Part shown: in pieces, positions 1-8,653 of the stretch | Position numbering within the stretch: position 1 is the stretch's first letter | How the letters are laid out: each line of letters begins with the position of its first letter | Source: Streptomyces griseosporeus | GTDB taxonomy: Bacteria > Actinomycetota > Actinomycetes > Streptomycetales > Streptomycetaceae | Reading direction: 5' to 3' | DNA: 64,000 bases | Assembly: GCF_014656055.1 (NCBI RefSeq) | Contig: NZ_BNBR01000004.1 | Location: forward strand, 697,081 to 761,080 | Translations under genes and position numbers: made by a program | Notes under the pieces: model-generated | Seen by the model: only the letters and a program-made list of their open reading frames with translations | Database searches by the model: none | Told to the model about the DNA's origin: nothing

Positions 1-3000
1 GGGCGGCCGTCCCGGGCGGCGCCGAGCGGACGCGGGCGTTGCCGAGCGTGCGGGGCGCGGCCGTCGAGGCGGACAAGGGGCGCGGCTTCTGGCGGGCGGT
101 GACCCGGCAGGCGGGCGTGGCGAAGGTGTGGCTGGACGCGCGGGTCACGGCCGACATGGCCGAAAGCAACGCCCAGATCGGCACCGGGGCGGCCTGGGAC
201 GCCGGGCTCACCGGCAAGGGCGTCACCGTCGCCGTCCTCGACACCGGCGTGGACCTGACCCATCCCGACCTCGCGGGCCGCGTCACCGCGACGCGCAGCT
301 TCGTCGAGGGGCAGGAGGTCGCCGACCGCAACGGCCACGGCACGCACGTCACCTCCACGGTCGGCGGCAGCGGCGCCGCCTCCGACGGCGCCGAGCGGGG
401 TGTGGCGCCGGGGGCGACGCTCGCCGTCGGCAAGGTGCTCTCCGACCAGGGTTCCGGCAGCGAGTCGCAGATCATCGCCGGCATGGAGTGGGCGGCCCGT
501 GAGGTGCGCGCGCGGGTGATCTCGATGAGCCTCGGCTCGACGGAGCCCAGCGACGGCACCGATCCCATGGCGATGGCCGTGAACACCCTGTCCGCGGAGA
601 CGGGCGCCCTCTTCGTCGTCGCGGCCGGGAACACCGGCACCCCGTCCTCCATCGGCTCGCCCGGTGCCGCCGACGCCGCGCTCACCGTCGGCGCGGTCGA
701 CTCCGCCGACCGGGCGGCCTGGTTCACCAGCGCGGGCCCCCGCTCCGGCGACAACGCCCTCAAGCCCGACCTCGCCGCCCCCGGCGTCGGCATCCTCGCC
801 GCCCGCTCAGGGCTCACCCCGGGCAGCGGCCCGTACACGTCCATGGACGGTACGTCGATGGCGACCCCGCACGTCGCGGGCGTGGCCGCGCTGCTCGCCG
901 AGGAGCACCCCGACTGGACCGGCGCCCGGCTGAAGGACGCGCTGATGTCCACCTCGAAGCAACTCGACGCCTCCGCCTACCAGTTGGGCGCGGGACGGGT
1001 CAGTGTGCCGGACGCGGTCGGCGCGGCGGTCACCGCCACCGGCAGCGCGGACCTCGGCTTCTTCAGCTGGCCGTACAACGCGAACAAGCCCGTCACGCGC
1101 ACCCTCACCTACACCAACTCCTCCGACGCCCCGGTCGAGTTGAAGCTGTCCGTCACCGGTCTGCCCGACGGCGTCGCCACCCTCGCCGACACCGCGCTGA
1201 CCGTGCCCGCGCACGGCACCGCCGCCACCACCGTCACCGGCGACGGCACCCGGGCCCCCGTCGGCGAGAGCAGCGGGCGGATCCTCGCCGCCGACGCGCA
1301 CGGCACCGTCCTCGCGCACACCGCGGTCGGGCTGGTGAAGGAGGAGGAGCGCTACACCCTCACCGTCCACGTCGCCGACCGCGACGGCACGCCCACCGCC
1401 GCCGACCTCGCCGTCCAGCGGCTCACCGAGGGCGTCGACCCCTTCCCCGCGCACGTCGGCGACTCCGGCACCCTCAAGCTGCGCCTCGCGCCCGGCACCT
1501 ACAGCCTCACCTCCTTCCTCGACGTCCGCGGCAGCCACGGCGCCGACTCCCTCGGCCTCGGCTTCCTCGCCGCGCCCGAGGTCACCCTCGACCGGGACCG
1601 CGAGGTCACCCTCGACGGGCGGCGGCTGCGGGAGATCCGGGCCGCGGTCGACCGGCGCACCGAGACCCGGCAGCTGCTGATGGAGTACGACCGCACCGCG
1701 AACGGCTCCGACCTGTTCGACGCCGTGCAGGTACCGCTCGCGTACGACAGCGTCTTCGCCGCGCCCACCGACCAGGTCACCCAGGGCACCTTCGAGTACC
1801 GCACCGTGTGGCGGCTGGGCAAGCCGCTGCTGCAGGTCGGGGGCATCACCGAGGCAGTCGCGCAGAGCGGCGGCACGCTCACCGACGGACGGCTGCGGCT
1901 GCCGCTCGTCGACGCCGGGGACGGCGACTTCCCCGCGGACGCGCGCGGGAAGGCCGCCCTGGTCCGGCTCGCCGACGGCGCCGACCCGGTGGCCCTCGCG
2001 CAGGCCGCACAGGACGCGGGCGTGCGGGCGCTGTTCGTCACCGACGACCGGCCCGGACGGCTCACCGCCTGGTGGGGCGCCGACGACGGCACCGACCGAC
2101 CGTTCCCCGTCGCCACAGTGAACAGCGCCGACGCCGGGCGGCTGCGCGCGGCCGGCCGGGTGGACGCGACCGTCACCGTGAACACGCCGTACGTGTACGA
2201 CCTCGCCGAGGGCCACCCGGGCCGCATCCCGGACACCGACCTCACCTACGCGCCGGACGAGGGCCGACTCGCCGCCCTAGACGTGAAGTTCCACGCCGCC
2301 CGGCCCGTGCAGGGCGGTGAGTTCCGCTACTCGATCACCGGCACCTTCCCCATCGGCCTCGGCTTCAGCGAGCGCGTCGCCTACCCCGCCGAGCGCACCG
2401 ACTACGTCTCCACCGGCCCCGGCCAGCTGTGGCACGAGTCGGTGACCGCCGCCGACGGCGCGCTGGAGGAGCGCAGCGGGCTCGTCGCCTACCGCGGCGG
2501 CACCCGTTCCGGGCTGAACTGGTTCCGGCCGGTGTGGCACCCGTGGCTCGGCACCGGCCTCGGCTGGGGCCAGCAGCGCACCGGGAACCAGCTCCGGTTC
2601 AACACGCCGGGCTGGGGCGACTCCGGGCCCGACCACACCGGCTTCGGCGACGTGTGGAGCGAGGAGAGCGGCCTGCGCCAGACCACCTCGGTGTACCTCG
2701 ACGGGGAGCAGGCCGACCGGCGTACCGGCTCCGCCGCGTACGTGTGGGACGCGCCCGCCGACGAGCACACCTACACCCTCGTCACCGAGACCGCTCTGGA
2801 CGCCGCCCGCTGGGGCCGCGCCACCGAGGGCCGCTCGGAGTGGACGTTCCGCTCCGCAGCCACGCCCGAGGACCGCGCCACGGTCCTGCCGCTGATCAAC
2901 CTCGCCTACGACATCGGCACCGGCCTCACCGGGACGGTCCGCGCCGGCCACCGCCTGACGGTCGGCCTGCGCGCCTCCTACGTGGCGGGCGCCGCGGACA

Positions 3001-3209
3001 CCGGGACGCTCGGCGGCGGGCGCCTGGAGGTGTCGTACGACGACGGGAAGACCTGGCGGGACGTGCCCCTGACCGGTACCGGCGCCTCCTGGCGGGGCGC
3101 GCTCACCGTGCCGCGCGACGCCGCCTCGGTCTCACTGCGGGCCTACGCCCGTGACGACCACGGCGGCCGGGTACAGCAGGAGATCCTGCGCGCGGCGGGT
3201 GTGAAGTAG
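1..3209 (+). CDS. Secreted subtilisin-like serine protease (S8 family), 5' end outside window
   Basis: Large subtilase. The frame is open from base 3, so the signal peptide, propeptide and start lie upstream of the window. The catalytic triad is complete: Asp in VLDTGVD (codon at 240), His in NGHGTH (331-348), Ser in GTSMATPHVAG (from 849). After the catalytic domain, ending near base 1020, comes about 700 residues of mostly beta-rich sequence, including a PA-like stretch around bases 1950-2160. This matches the long extracellular subtilases common in streptomycetes, expected to act on extracellular protein. It ends in TAG followed by a strong hairpin. The TTG at 39 could be read as a start, but the residues before it continue the same propeptide-like sequence. 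Confidence 0.93.
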   Translation, partial: AAVPGGAERTRALPSVRGAAVEADKGRGFWRAVTRQAGVAKVWLDARVTADMAESNAQIGTGAAWDAGLTGKGVTVAVLDTGVDLTHPDLAGRVTATRSFVEGQEVADRNGHGTHVTSTVGGSGAASDGAERGVAPGATLAVGKVLSDQGSGSESQIIAGMEWAAREVRARVISMSLGSTEPSDGTDPMAMAVNTLSAETGALFVVAAGNTGTPSSIGSPGAADAALTVGAVDSADRAAWFTSAGPRSGDNALKPDLAAPGVGILAARSGLTPGSGPYTSMDGTSMATPHVAGVAALLAEEHPDWTGARLKDALMSTSKQLDASAYQLGAGRVSVPDAVGAAVTATGSADLGFFSWPYNANKPVTRTLTYTNSSDAPVELKLSVTGLPDGVATLADTALTVPAHGTAATTVTGDGTRAPVGESSGRILAADAHGTVLAHTAVGLVKEEERYTLTVHVADRDGTPTAADLAVQRLTEGVDPFPAHVGDSGTLKLRLAPGTYSLTSFLDVRGSHGADSLGLGFLAAPEVTLDRDREVTLDGRRLREIRAAVDRRTETRQLLMEYDRTANGSDLFDAVQVPLAYDSVFAAPTDQVTQGTFEYRTVWRLGKPLLQVGGITEAVAQSGGTLTDGRLRLPLVDAGDGDFPADARGKAALVRLADGADPVALAQAAQDAGVRALFVTDDRPGRLTAWWGADDGTDRPFPVATVNSADAGRLRAAGRVDATVTVNTPYVYDLAEGHPGRIPDTDLTYAPDEGRLAALDVKFHAARPVQGGEFRYSITGTFPIGLGFSERVAYPAERTDYVSTGPGQLWHESVTAADGALEERSGLVAYRGGTRSGLNWFRPVWHPWLGTGLGWGQQRTGNQLRFNTPGWGDSGPDHTGFGDVWSEESGLRQTTSVYLDGEQADRRTGSAAYVWDAPADEHTYTLVTETALDAARWGRATEGRSEWTFRSAATPEDRATVLPLINLAYDIGTGLTGTVRAGHRLTVGLRASYVAGAADTGTLGGGRLEVSYDDGKTWRDVPLTGTGASWRGALTVPRDAASVSLRAYARDDHGGRVQQEILRAAGVK

Positions 3210-3227
3210 CCGCCCGCGGATACACGA

Positions 3228-3270
3228 ACGGCGGCGCCGCCTCCCTGGGACGGGGAGACGGCGCCGCTGT
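3228..3270. terminator. Hairpin terminator after the subtilase
   Basis: Inverted repeat of about 17 bp with two G-T wobbles, ACGGCGGCGCCGCCTCC pairing with GAGACGGCGCCGCTGT, just past the protease stop. There is no long T tract. It sits between convergent genes and could work in both directions. Confidence 0.6.
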
Positions 3271-3292
3271 GTGCTGCTTCGGGCCTCGGTCC

Positions 3293-3352
3293 TCAGACCA
3301 GTCGGCCGATGAAGTGGACCAGGCCGGCGAGGACGTCGGTGAGCAGGTTCAT
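3293..3352 (-). CDS. Possible 19-residue hydrophobic peptide
   Basis: A very short frame, MNLLTDVLAGLVHFIGRLV, ends in TGA. An AAGGAG ribosome-binding site lies 10 bases before its ATG, in a non-coding gap between the protease and the carboxyltransferase. The peptide is nearly all hydrophobic residues, with one Asp, one His and one Arg. It could form a single amphipathic or membrane-associated helix of the tiny-membrane-peptide or modulin type. It is too short for standard gene callers. No function is assigned. The support is the clean start context and the coherent helix pattern, not a family match. Confidence 0.45.
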   Translation of the reverse strand: MNLLTDVLAGLVHFIGRLV

Positions 3353-3468
3353 GATCGTGCAACTCCTTGCAGTGGTACGTCGATGTGGGACCTGTGCGTC
3401 GGCTACGGTCTGCAGCCCGTCGCTCGCACACCGTAAGTATTCGTCAGTCCCAGGCGTCGCAGTAGCCC

Positions 3469-4824
3469 TCAGGGGTGACGATCACCTGTTCCGGGGAACA
3501 TCTGATCCCCTGTTCGGATCACGCCGAGTTCCGCCAAGTCCTGCGGCCTGAGCCGGAGTTGGTCCGCCGTCTCCGCCACCCGCTCCGGCGGCCGCTTCAG
3601 GATCGCGGCGGCCAGTTCGGGTGCGATCACCGAGAAGTAGCTGTCCGGCGTGGCCCAGGTGCGGCCGGGCGCGGCGAGCGCCAGCGCGCCGCCGGAGCCG
3701 CCCTCGCCGATCAGCAGCGAGGTCACCGGCGTCCGCGCGGCCGCCACCGCCCCGAACAGGTCGGCGATCGCCGCGCCCGCCCCCTGCCGCTCGGCCTCCG
3801 CGTCGTTGGCCGCGCCCGGGGTGTCCACCAGCGTCAGCACCGGGATGCCGAGCCGGTCCGCCAGCCGCAGCAGCCGGGCGGCGGTCCGGTACCCGGCGGG
3901 CCGGGTCGCCGTGCCCGCCTGCGCGGCGTACGCGATCGTCCGCCCGTCCCGCTCCCCGAACCCGCACAGCATCCCCGGGTCCGTCCCGCCGCACCGGTCC
4001 CCGCTGATCGCGGCCCGCTCGGAGAAGTAGGCGTCCAAGTAGGCCCCGGCGCGGGGCCGTTCGGGCGCCCGGGCCCGGCGTACGGCGTCCCGCCCGGAGG
4101 CCGGCAGGTCCCGCGTGCCGAGCGGTTCCGGCACCGGCGCGGGCTCCCGCGACGGCCGCGTGAGCAGCCGCAGCCACCGGCCCAGCACCGCCCGCAGCTC
4201 CCCGGCCGGTACGACGGCGTCGGCGGCGCCCGCCGCGACCTGCGCCTCCGCCGTGTACGCGGCCGGGTCGGCGTCCGCCGGCCGCACCCGCGAGCCGGCG
4301 AAGCCGACCTGTGCGCCGGGCAGCGCGAGCACCACGTCGGCGCCCGCGCCGAGGGTGGCCCAGCCGCCGCCGGTCGTCGGGTCCCGCAGGACCGCGATCT
4401 GCGGCAGGCCCGCCTCCCGGGTGAGCGCCGCCTGCCGTGCCACCCGCTGGAGCTGGGTCAGCGCGAGCATGCCCTCCTGCATCCGGCTGCCGCCGGTCGC
4501 CACCAGCACCGCGACCGGCAGCCGGTGTTCCCGGGCGTGCGTGTGGGCCGCCTCCAGCCGGTCGCCGGTGCGTTCGCCGAGGGAGCCGCCGAGGAAGCCG
4601 AACTCGAAGGAGACCAGCACCGCGCGCGTGCCGTCGACGCTGCCCGTGCCGCAGACGACGGACTCCGACTCGCCGGTGCGCTCGGCGGCCCGGGCGCGAG
4701 CGGCGTCGTAACCGTCCCAGCCGAGCGGCCCGTCAGGGCCGGAATCCCCTGCCGGGTAGGGCAGTTCGGTGAAGTCGTCGGTGACGAGGGCGAGCGCGGC
4801 ACGGGCGGACAGCCGCTCAGCCAT
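3469..4824 (-). CDS. Acetyl-/acyl-CoA carboxylase carboxyltransferase, fused beta and alpha halves
   Basis: A 451-residue carboxyltransferase in which AccD-like and AccA-like halves form one chain. The N-half carries the GGSRMQEG signature near residue 110. The C-half carries GEGGSGGALALA, typical of the alpha subunit. The Cys4 zinc ribbon of bacterial AccD is absent. It would move the carboxyl group from carboxybiotin to an acyl-CoA, giving malonyl-CoA. No biotin carboxylase or BCCP gene is in the window, so partners must come from elsewhere. Its ATG overlaps the last 8 bases of the malonyl-CoA synthetase gene, so the two are translationally coupled. Confidence 0.85.
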   Translation of the reverse strand: MAERLSARAALALVTDDFTELPYPAGDSGPDGPLGWDGYDAARARAAERTGESESVVCGTGSVDGTRAVLVSFEFGFLGGSLGERTGDRLEAAHTHAREHRLPVAVLVATGGSRMQEGMLALTQLQRVARQAALTREAGLPQIAVLRDPTTGGGWATLGAGADVVLALPGAQVGFAGSRVRPADADPAAYTAEAQVAAGAADAVVPAGELRAVLGRWLRLLTRPSREPAPVPEPLGTRDLPASGRDAVRRARAPERPRAGAYLDAYFSERAAISGDRCGGTDPGMLCGFGERDGRTIAYAAQAGTATRPAGYRTAARLLRLADRLGIPVLTLVDTPGAANDAEAERQGAGAAIADLFGAVAAARTPVTSLLIGEGGSGGALALAAPGRTWATPDSYFSVIAPELAAAILKRPPERVAETADQLRLRPQDLAELGVIRTGDQMFPGTGDRHP

Positions 4825-6265
4825 GGGTCAGCGCCCGCTTCATGATCTTGCCCATGTCGTTGCGGGGCAGCGCGTCCAGGTAGCGGACGGTCCGGGGCCG
4901 CTTGTGCGGGGCGAGCCGGGCGGCGACATGGTCCGCCAACTCCTCCGCGCCGGGCGGGGCCTGTGGATCCACGGGCACGATCCAGGCGACGATCCGCTCA
5001 CCCAGGTCCGCGTCCGGCTCCCCGGTGACCGCGGCCTCGCGCACCCCCGGATGCTCCAGCAGCGCGTTCTCGATCTCACCCGCGCCGATCTTGAACCCGC
5101 CGCTCTTGATCAGGTCGGTGGCCTTGCGCCCCACGATCCGCACATACCCGTCGGGCTCCCGCACCGCCATGTCCCCGGTGCGGAACCAGCCGTCCGCGGT
5201 GAACGCGGCGGCCGTCGCGTCGGGCCGGTTCAGGTACTCGGTGAACAGGTTCGGCCCGCGCACCTGGATTTCCCCGACGGTCTCCCCGTCGTACGCCGCG
5301 ACGAGCGACCCGTCCTCCTCCACGAGCCGCAGCTCCACCCCCGGCAGCGGCACACCCACCGTCCCCGCCCGGGGCTCCCCGTCGGCGCGGACGCTGGTGT
5401 TCATCAGCGTCTCCGTCATGCCGTACCGCTCGATCACCCGCCGCCCGGTCGCCGCCGCGATCCGCTCGTGGTCGTGCACGGGCAGCGCCGCCGACCCGGA
5501 CACCAGCAGCCGCGCCCCGGCGAGCGCCTTGGACAGCTCCGGGTCGCCGGGCAGTGCCTCGGCGAGCCGGTGGTACATGGTCGGCACGCCGAACAGCATG
5601 GTCGCGCCGCCGCCCAGCTCCCGGGCGACGCCCTCGGCGGTGAACCGGCCGAGGTGCCGCACCGAGCCCCCGCGCCGCAGCGGGCCCAGCACGCCCAGCA
5701 CCAGCCCGTGCACATGGAACAGCGGCAGCCCGTGCACCAGCACGTCCGCGCCGGTCCACTGCCAGGCGTCGGCCAGCGCGTCCAGGGTCGCGGCGATCGC
5801 GCGGCGCGGGATCACGGCACCCTTGGGCGGGCCGGTCGTACCGGAGGTGTACACGACCAGCGCCGGGTCGCCGTCACCGGCGTCCCCGTCGTCGGGGCGG
5901 GGGCCGGCGGCGTCCACGTCGACATCGACGCGGGGCAGATCCCGCAGCGGCTCGGGCAGTTCGTCGCCGGGCGCGGCGAGCACCAGCGCCGGGGCGCTGT
6001 CGCGCAGGATGTGCGCCAGCTCCGCCGCGCCCGACTTCGGGTTGAGCGGTACGGCGGCCACCCCGGCCAGCAGGACGCCCACCACGCCGACGGCCGTCTC
6101 CAGCGAGGGCGTCGCCCACACGGCGACCCGGGCCCGCCCGCGCACCCGCTCGGCCACGGCCCCGGCCGCCGCCGCGAGCCGCGCGTACGACAGGGACCGG
6201 TCGCCGAACCGCAGGGCGACCTGGTCGCCGGGATCGTGGGTGAGGGAAGGGAAGAGGGACGACAC
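4817..6265 (-). CDS. matB: Malonyl-CoA synthetase-like acyl-CoA ligase
   Basis: An ANL-superfamily adenylate-forming ligase of 482 residues. It shows the P-loop YTSGTTGPPKGA, the RYGMTET motif, the hinge-region VGRKATDLIKSGG and a C-terminal GKIMKR carrying the catalytic lysine. Length and sequence fit MatB, which makes malonyl- or methylmalonyl-CoA from the free diacid, CoA and ATP. The start is the GTG at 6265 because GAGGAG lies seven bases upstream. The in-frame ATG at 6292 has no such site. Coupling to a carboxyltransferase that also yields malonyl-CoA suggests a shared role in extender-unit supply. The MatB name rests on recalled similarity to S. coelicolor SCO2444. Confidence 0.85.
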   Translation of the reverse strand: MSSLFPSLTHDPGDQVALRFGDRSLSYARLAAAAGAVAERVRGRARVAVWATPSLETAVGVVGVLLAGVAAVPLNPKSGAAELAHILRDSAPALVLAAPGDELPEPLRDLPRVDVDVDAAGPRPDDGDAGDGDPALVVYTSGTTGPPKGAVIPRRAIAATLDALADAWQWTGADVLVHGLPLFHVHGLVLGVLGPLRRGGSVRHLGRFTAEGVARELGGGATMLFGVPTMYHRLAEALPGDPELSKALAGARLLVSGSAALPVHDHERIAAATGRRVIERYGMTETLMNTSVRADGEPRAGTVGVPLPGVELRLVEEDGSLVAAYDGETVGEIQVRGPNLFTEYLNRPDATAAAFTADGWFRTGDMAVREPDGYVRIVGRKATDLIKSGGFKIGAGEIENALLEHPGVREAAVTGEPDADLGERIVAWIVPVDPQAPPGAEELADHVAARLAPHKRPRTVRYLDALPRNDMGKIMKRALTHG

Positions 6266-6307
6266 GCGAGGACTCCTCGGGGACGACGGCAAGGACCAGG
6301 ATCCGTC

Positions 6308-7396
6308 CTACCCCACGGCCAGCGCGATCCGTCGGCGCCGGAGGTTGATGCCGGTCACGTCGACGGTCAGCTCGTCGCCCACCGCGCAGGCCCGGTCGAG
6401 GAGTTCCCGCGGCACCAGCCCCTCCACGCCGTCGGCCACCTGCACGAACACCCCGATCGGGGCGACCTTGGTGACCCGCCCGCGGACCGTGCGCCCCAGG
6501 TTCTCGCGGGCGAACGCGAGCCACGGGTCCGGCTCCAGGGCCTTCAGCGACAGCCGCACCTGCCCACGCTCGACGTCGAAGGCCAGCACCTCGGCGGTGA
6601 CCTCCTGCCCGACGCGGACCACCTCCTCCACGGCGTCGAAGCGGTGCCAGTCCAGCTCGGGGACGGCGGCGAACCCCTGGAGGGCGCCGGGCAGCTCCAC
6701 GAACACCCCGAAGGGCGCGACGTGCGTCACGACCCCGCGCACCACGTCCCCGTGCTCCAGCCCCCGCCACTCGGTCTCGGTCCCGCGCATCCGGCACCGG
6801 CTGCCCACGAGCGCGGCGAGGTCGTCCGCCAGGCGGATCTCCGTCATGTCCAGCGCCCGGTGCTCCAGCCAGTACAGCCGGGCCGTGTCGACCTTCCCCT
6901 CGTGCAGCGGCGGCCACCCGGCCGACGGCGTGAAGTCGTCGAGGACCACCGTGCCGCCGGGGGCGAGGAGGCCGCTGACCTCGGCGGCCGGGTCGTGCGC
7001 GGTCTTGCCCTGCCCGCCGCCGTCCAGCACGAGCAGGTCGTACGGCCCGTCCTCGTGGATCCGCGTCCAGTCGCCGGTGAGCACGGTCACCCGGGGGTCC
7101 CCGGCGAACACCTCGGCCGCGACGCGCGCCCGCTCCGGGTCCCGTTCCGCGCTGACCAGCCGGACGTCCGCGCCCGCGCCGGAGGCGAGCCAGGCGAGAC
7201 CGACGCCGTATCCGGTGCCGGTCTCGCCGATCACCGTCCGGGCGCCGCCCGCGAGGGCCTGGAGCAGCCGCCCGTGCTCGGGGCGGCAGGAGTACGGGAA
7301 GCCGTGCGCGCGGGCGGCGGCGACGGCCCGGGCGACGAGCGGGGGCAGGTGAGCGGGGTCGAGACGGGCGTGGGCATCGGTACCGGCGACAGACAT
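6308..7396 (-). CDS. SAM-dependent methyltransferase fused to two S1 RNA-binding domains
   Basis: A continuous 362-residue frame. Residues about 10-200 form a class I Rossmann methyltransferase with motif I GETGTGYGVGLAW and a second-strand acidic VSAERDP, resembling O-methyltransferase-like proteins of actinomycetes. The C-terminal part carries two S1 (OB-fold) repeats, each with the G-x-V-x-x-V-x-x-x-G-x-F-V pattern (GVVTHVAPFGVFVEL and GRVTKVAPIGVFVQV). The substrate is unknown. S1 domains bind RNA, so an RNA or ribosome-linked role is possible. The ATG at 7396 (MSVAGTD) is preferred over the upstream in-frame start. It lies 28 bases after the MerR-PP2C stop, so the two are probably co-transcribed. 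Confidence 0.75.
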   Translation of the reverse strand: MSVAGTDAHARLDPAHLPPLVARAVAAARAHGFPYSCRPEHGRLLQALAGGARTVIGETGTGYGVGLAWLASGAGADVRLVSAERDPERARVAAEVFAGDPRVTVLTGDWTRIHEDGPYDLLVLDGGGQGKTAHDPAAEVSGLLAPGGTVVLDDFTPSAGWPPLHEGKVDTARLYWLEHRALDMTEIRLADDLAALVGSRCRMRGTETEWRGLEHGDVVRGVVTHVAPFGVFVELPGALQGFAAVPELDWHRFDAVEEVVRVGQEVTAEVLAFDVERGQVRLSLKALEPDPWLAFARENLGRTVRGRVTKVAPIGVFVQVADGVEGLVPRELLDRACAVGDELTVDVTGINLRRRRIALAVG

Positions 7397-7424
7397 GGGA
7401 CCGATCCTGCCCCGGCCGCGCCCC

Positions 7425-8516
7425 TCACGCGGCGGCCTCCGCCACATCGGCGACGACACAGCTGATGTTGTCCGGCCCGCCGGCCGCGTGAGCGGCGGCG
7501 ATCAGCTCCCGTACGGCGGTGCCCGGGTCGGCCGCGTCGGCGAGGAGGCCGTGCAGCCGGTCCTCGGCGACGACGCCGTACAGCCCGTCGGAGCACAGCA
7601 GGTAGCGGTCACCGGGACGCGCGTCGTGCAGCCGCAGGTCCGGGACGGCCGGGGGTTCCGCCCCGATGGCCCTGACCAGCAGGGAGCGCTGCGGGTGGCT
7701 GGCCGCCTCCGCCTCGGTCAGCCGCCCCTCGTCGACCATCGACTGCACCATCGTGTGGTCGTGGGTGATGCGGAACAGCTCCCCGTCGCGCAGCAGGTAC
7801 GCCCGCGAGTCGCCGATGTGCACCAGCGCGAGCTGCCCGCCGCCGGTCCACAGCAGCGCGGTGAGCGTCGTGCCCGCCTCCTCGGGCCCGGTGGCGTCCC
7901 GCACGGCCTCCATCGCCCCGTGCAGGGCGTCCTCCAGCAGGTTCAGGACGCCGCCCGCGGGCGGCTCCGCGGCGTCCAGGAAGCGCAGCGCCTCCACGGC
8001 GGCGCTGCTCGCGGACCCGCCCGCCGGCCCGAACCCGTCGGCGACGGCGAGCAGCCGCGGCCCCGCGTGGGCGGTGTCCTGGTTGGCGGGCCGGACCAGG
8101 CCCCGGTCGGAGTGGGCGGAGCAGCGGAGTTCCAGCATGGTGGTGGTGTCCTTCCCCGGTACGGCGGCCGCCGGGTCGAGTTGCCCGACGAGGAACGCGG
8201 CGAGGTCGCGCCGTACGGCCGTCTCCGCCTCGACCCGCGCCCAGTAGGCGCGGATCTCCGCGGCGGCGGCGCCGGGCGGCAGCCGGACGACCTGGCGGAT
8301 GCCGGCCAGCGGCATCCCCAGCCGCCGCAGCCAGGCCACCAGCCGGGCCTGCTCCAACTGGCCCGCGGCGTAGTAGCGGTAGCCGGTGTCCGGGTCCACG
8401 CGCGCGGGCCGCAGCAGCTCCAGCTCGTCGTAGAGCCTGAGCGCCTTCGGCGAGAGCCGGCAGGCGCGGGCGAAGGCGCCGATGGTGAGCATGCCGGGCT
8501 GTTGCGTGGAGTCCAT
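7425..8516 (-). CDS. MerR-type regulator fused to PP2C-family protein phosphatase
   Basis: A two-domain protein of 363 residues. Residues about 10-80 are a MerR winged helix (LTIGAFARACRLSPKALRLYDE, here split as a HTH then the RYYAAGQL wing), followed by a short helix. From about 130 to the end is a PPM/PP2C serine/threonine phosphatase with the metal-binding motifs NQDTAH, VADGFG, HIGDSRAYLLRDG, LCSDGLYGVV and GGPDNIS. It probably joins DNA binding to phosphatase or phospho-sensing activity. The ATG at 8516 has a GAGGTGG upstream. A TTG at 8582 would add 22 residues of non-family sequence. Confidence 0.85.
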   Translation of the reverse strand: MDSTQQPGMLTIGAFARACRLSPKALRLYDELELLRPARVDPDTGYRYYAAGQLEQARLVAWLRRLGMPLAGIRQVVRLPPGAAAAEIRAYWARVEAETAVRRDLAAFLVGQLDPAAAVPGKDTTTMLELRCSAHSDRGLVRPANQDTAHAGPRLLAVADGFGPAGGSASSAAVEALRFLDAAEPPAGGVLNLLEDALHGAMEAVRDATGPEEAGTTLTALLWTGGGQLALVHIGDSRAYLLRDGELFRITHDHTMVQSMVDEGRLTEAEAASHPQRSLLVRAIGAEPPAVPDLRLHDARPGDRYLLCSDGLYGVVAEDRLHGLLADAADPGTAVRELIAAAHAAGGPDNISCVVADVAEAAA

Positions 8517-8653
8517 GACCACCTCGACCTCGTGCCGCTGTTCCGCCACCGATGCTGGGGCTTCCCCTTCGGTGAAGGTCAAGCGGCCTGTCCCGGTTCC
8601 CGCGGGGCCGGTTAGCCTGCGGAGCGACCGCAGCCGTCCGAGGAGGACCGATC

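Noticed and set aside
807..2216. Long open frame on the minus strand within the subtilase gene
   Set aside because: It lies wholly inside a gene with intact catalytic motifs, and its product is Gly/Arg/Val-rich with no family features. It is a shadow of GC-rich coding sequence.
4769..7465. Open frame of almost 900 codons on the plus strand opposite the matB region
   Set aside because: Its product is His/Arg/Pro/Gln-rich, typical of antisense reading of high-GC genes, and the minus strand holds real enzymes throughout.
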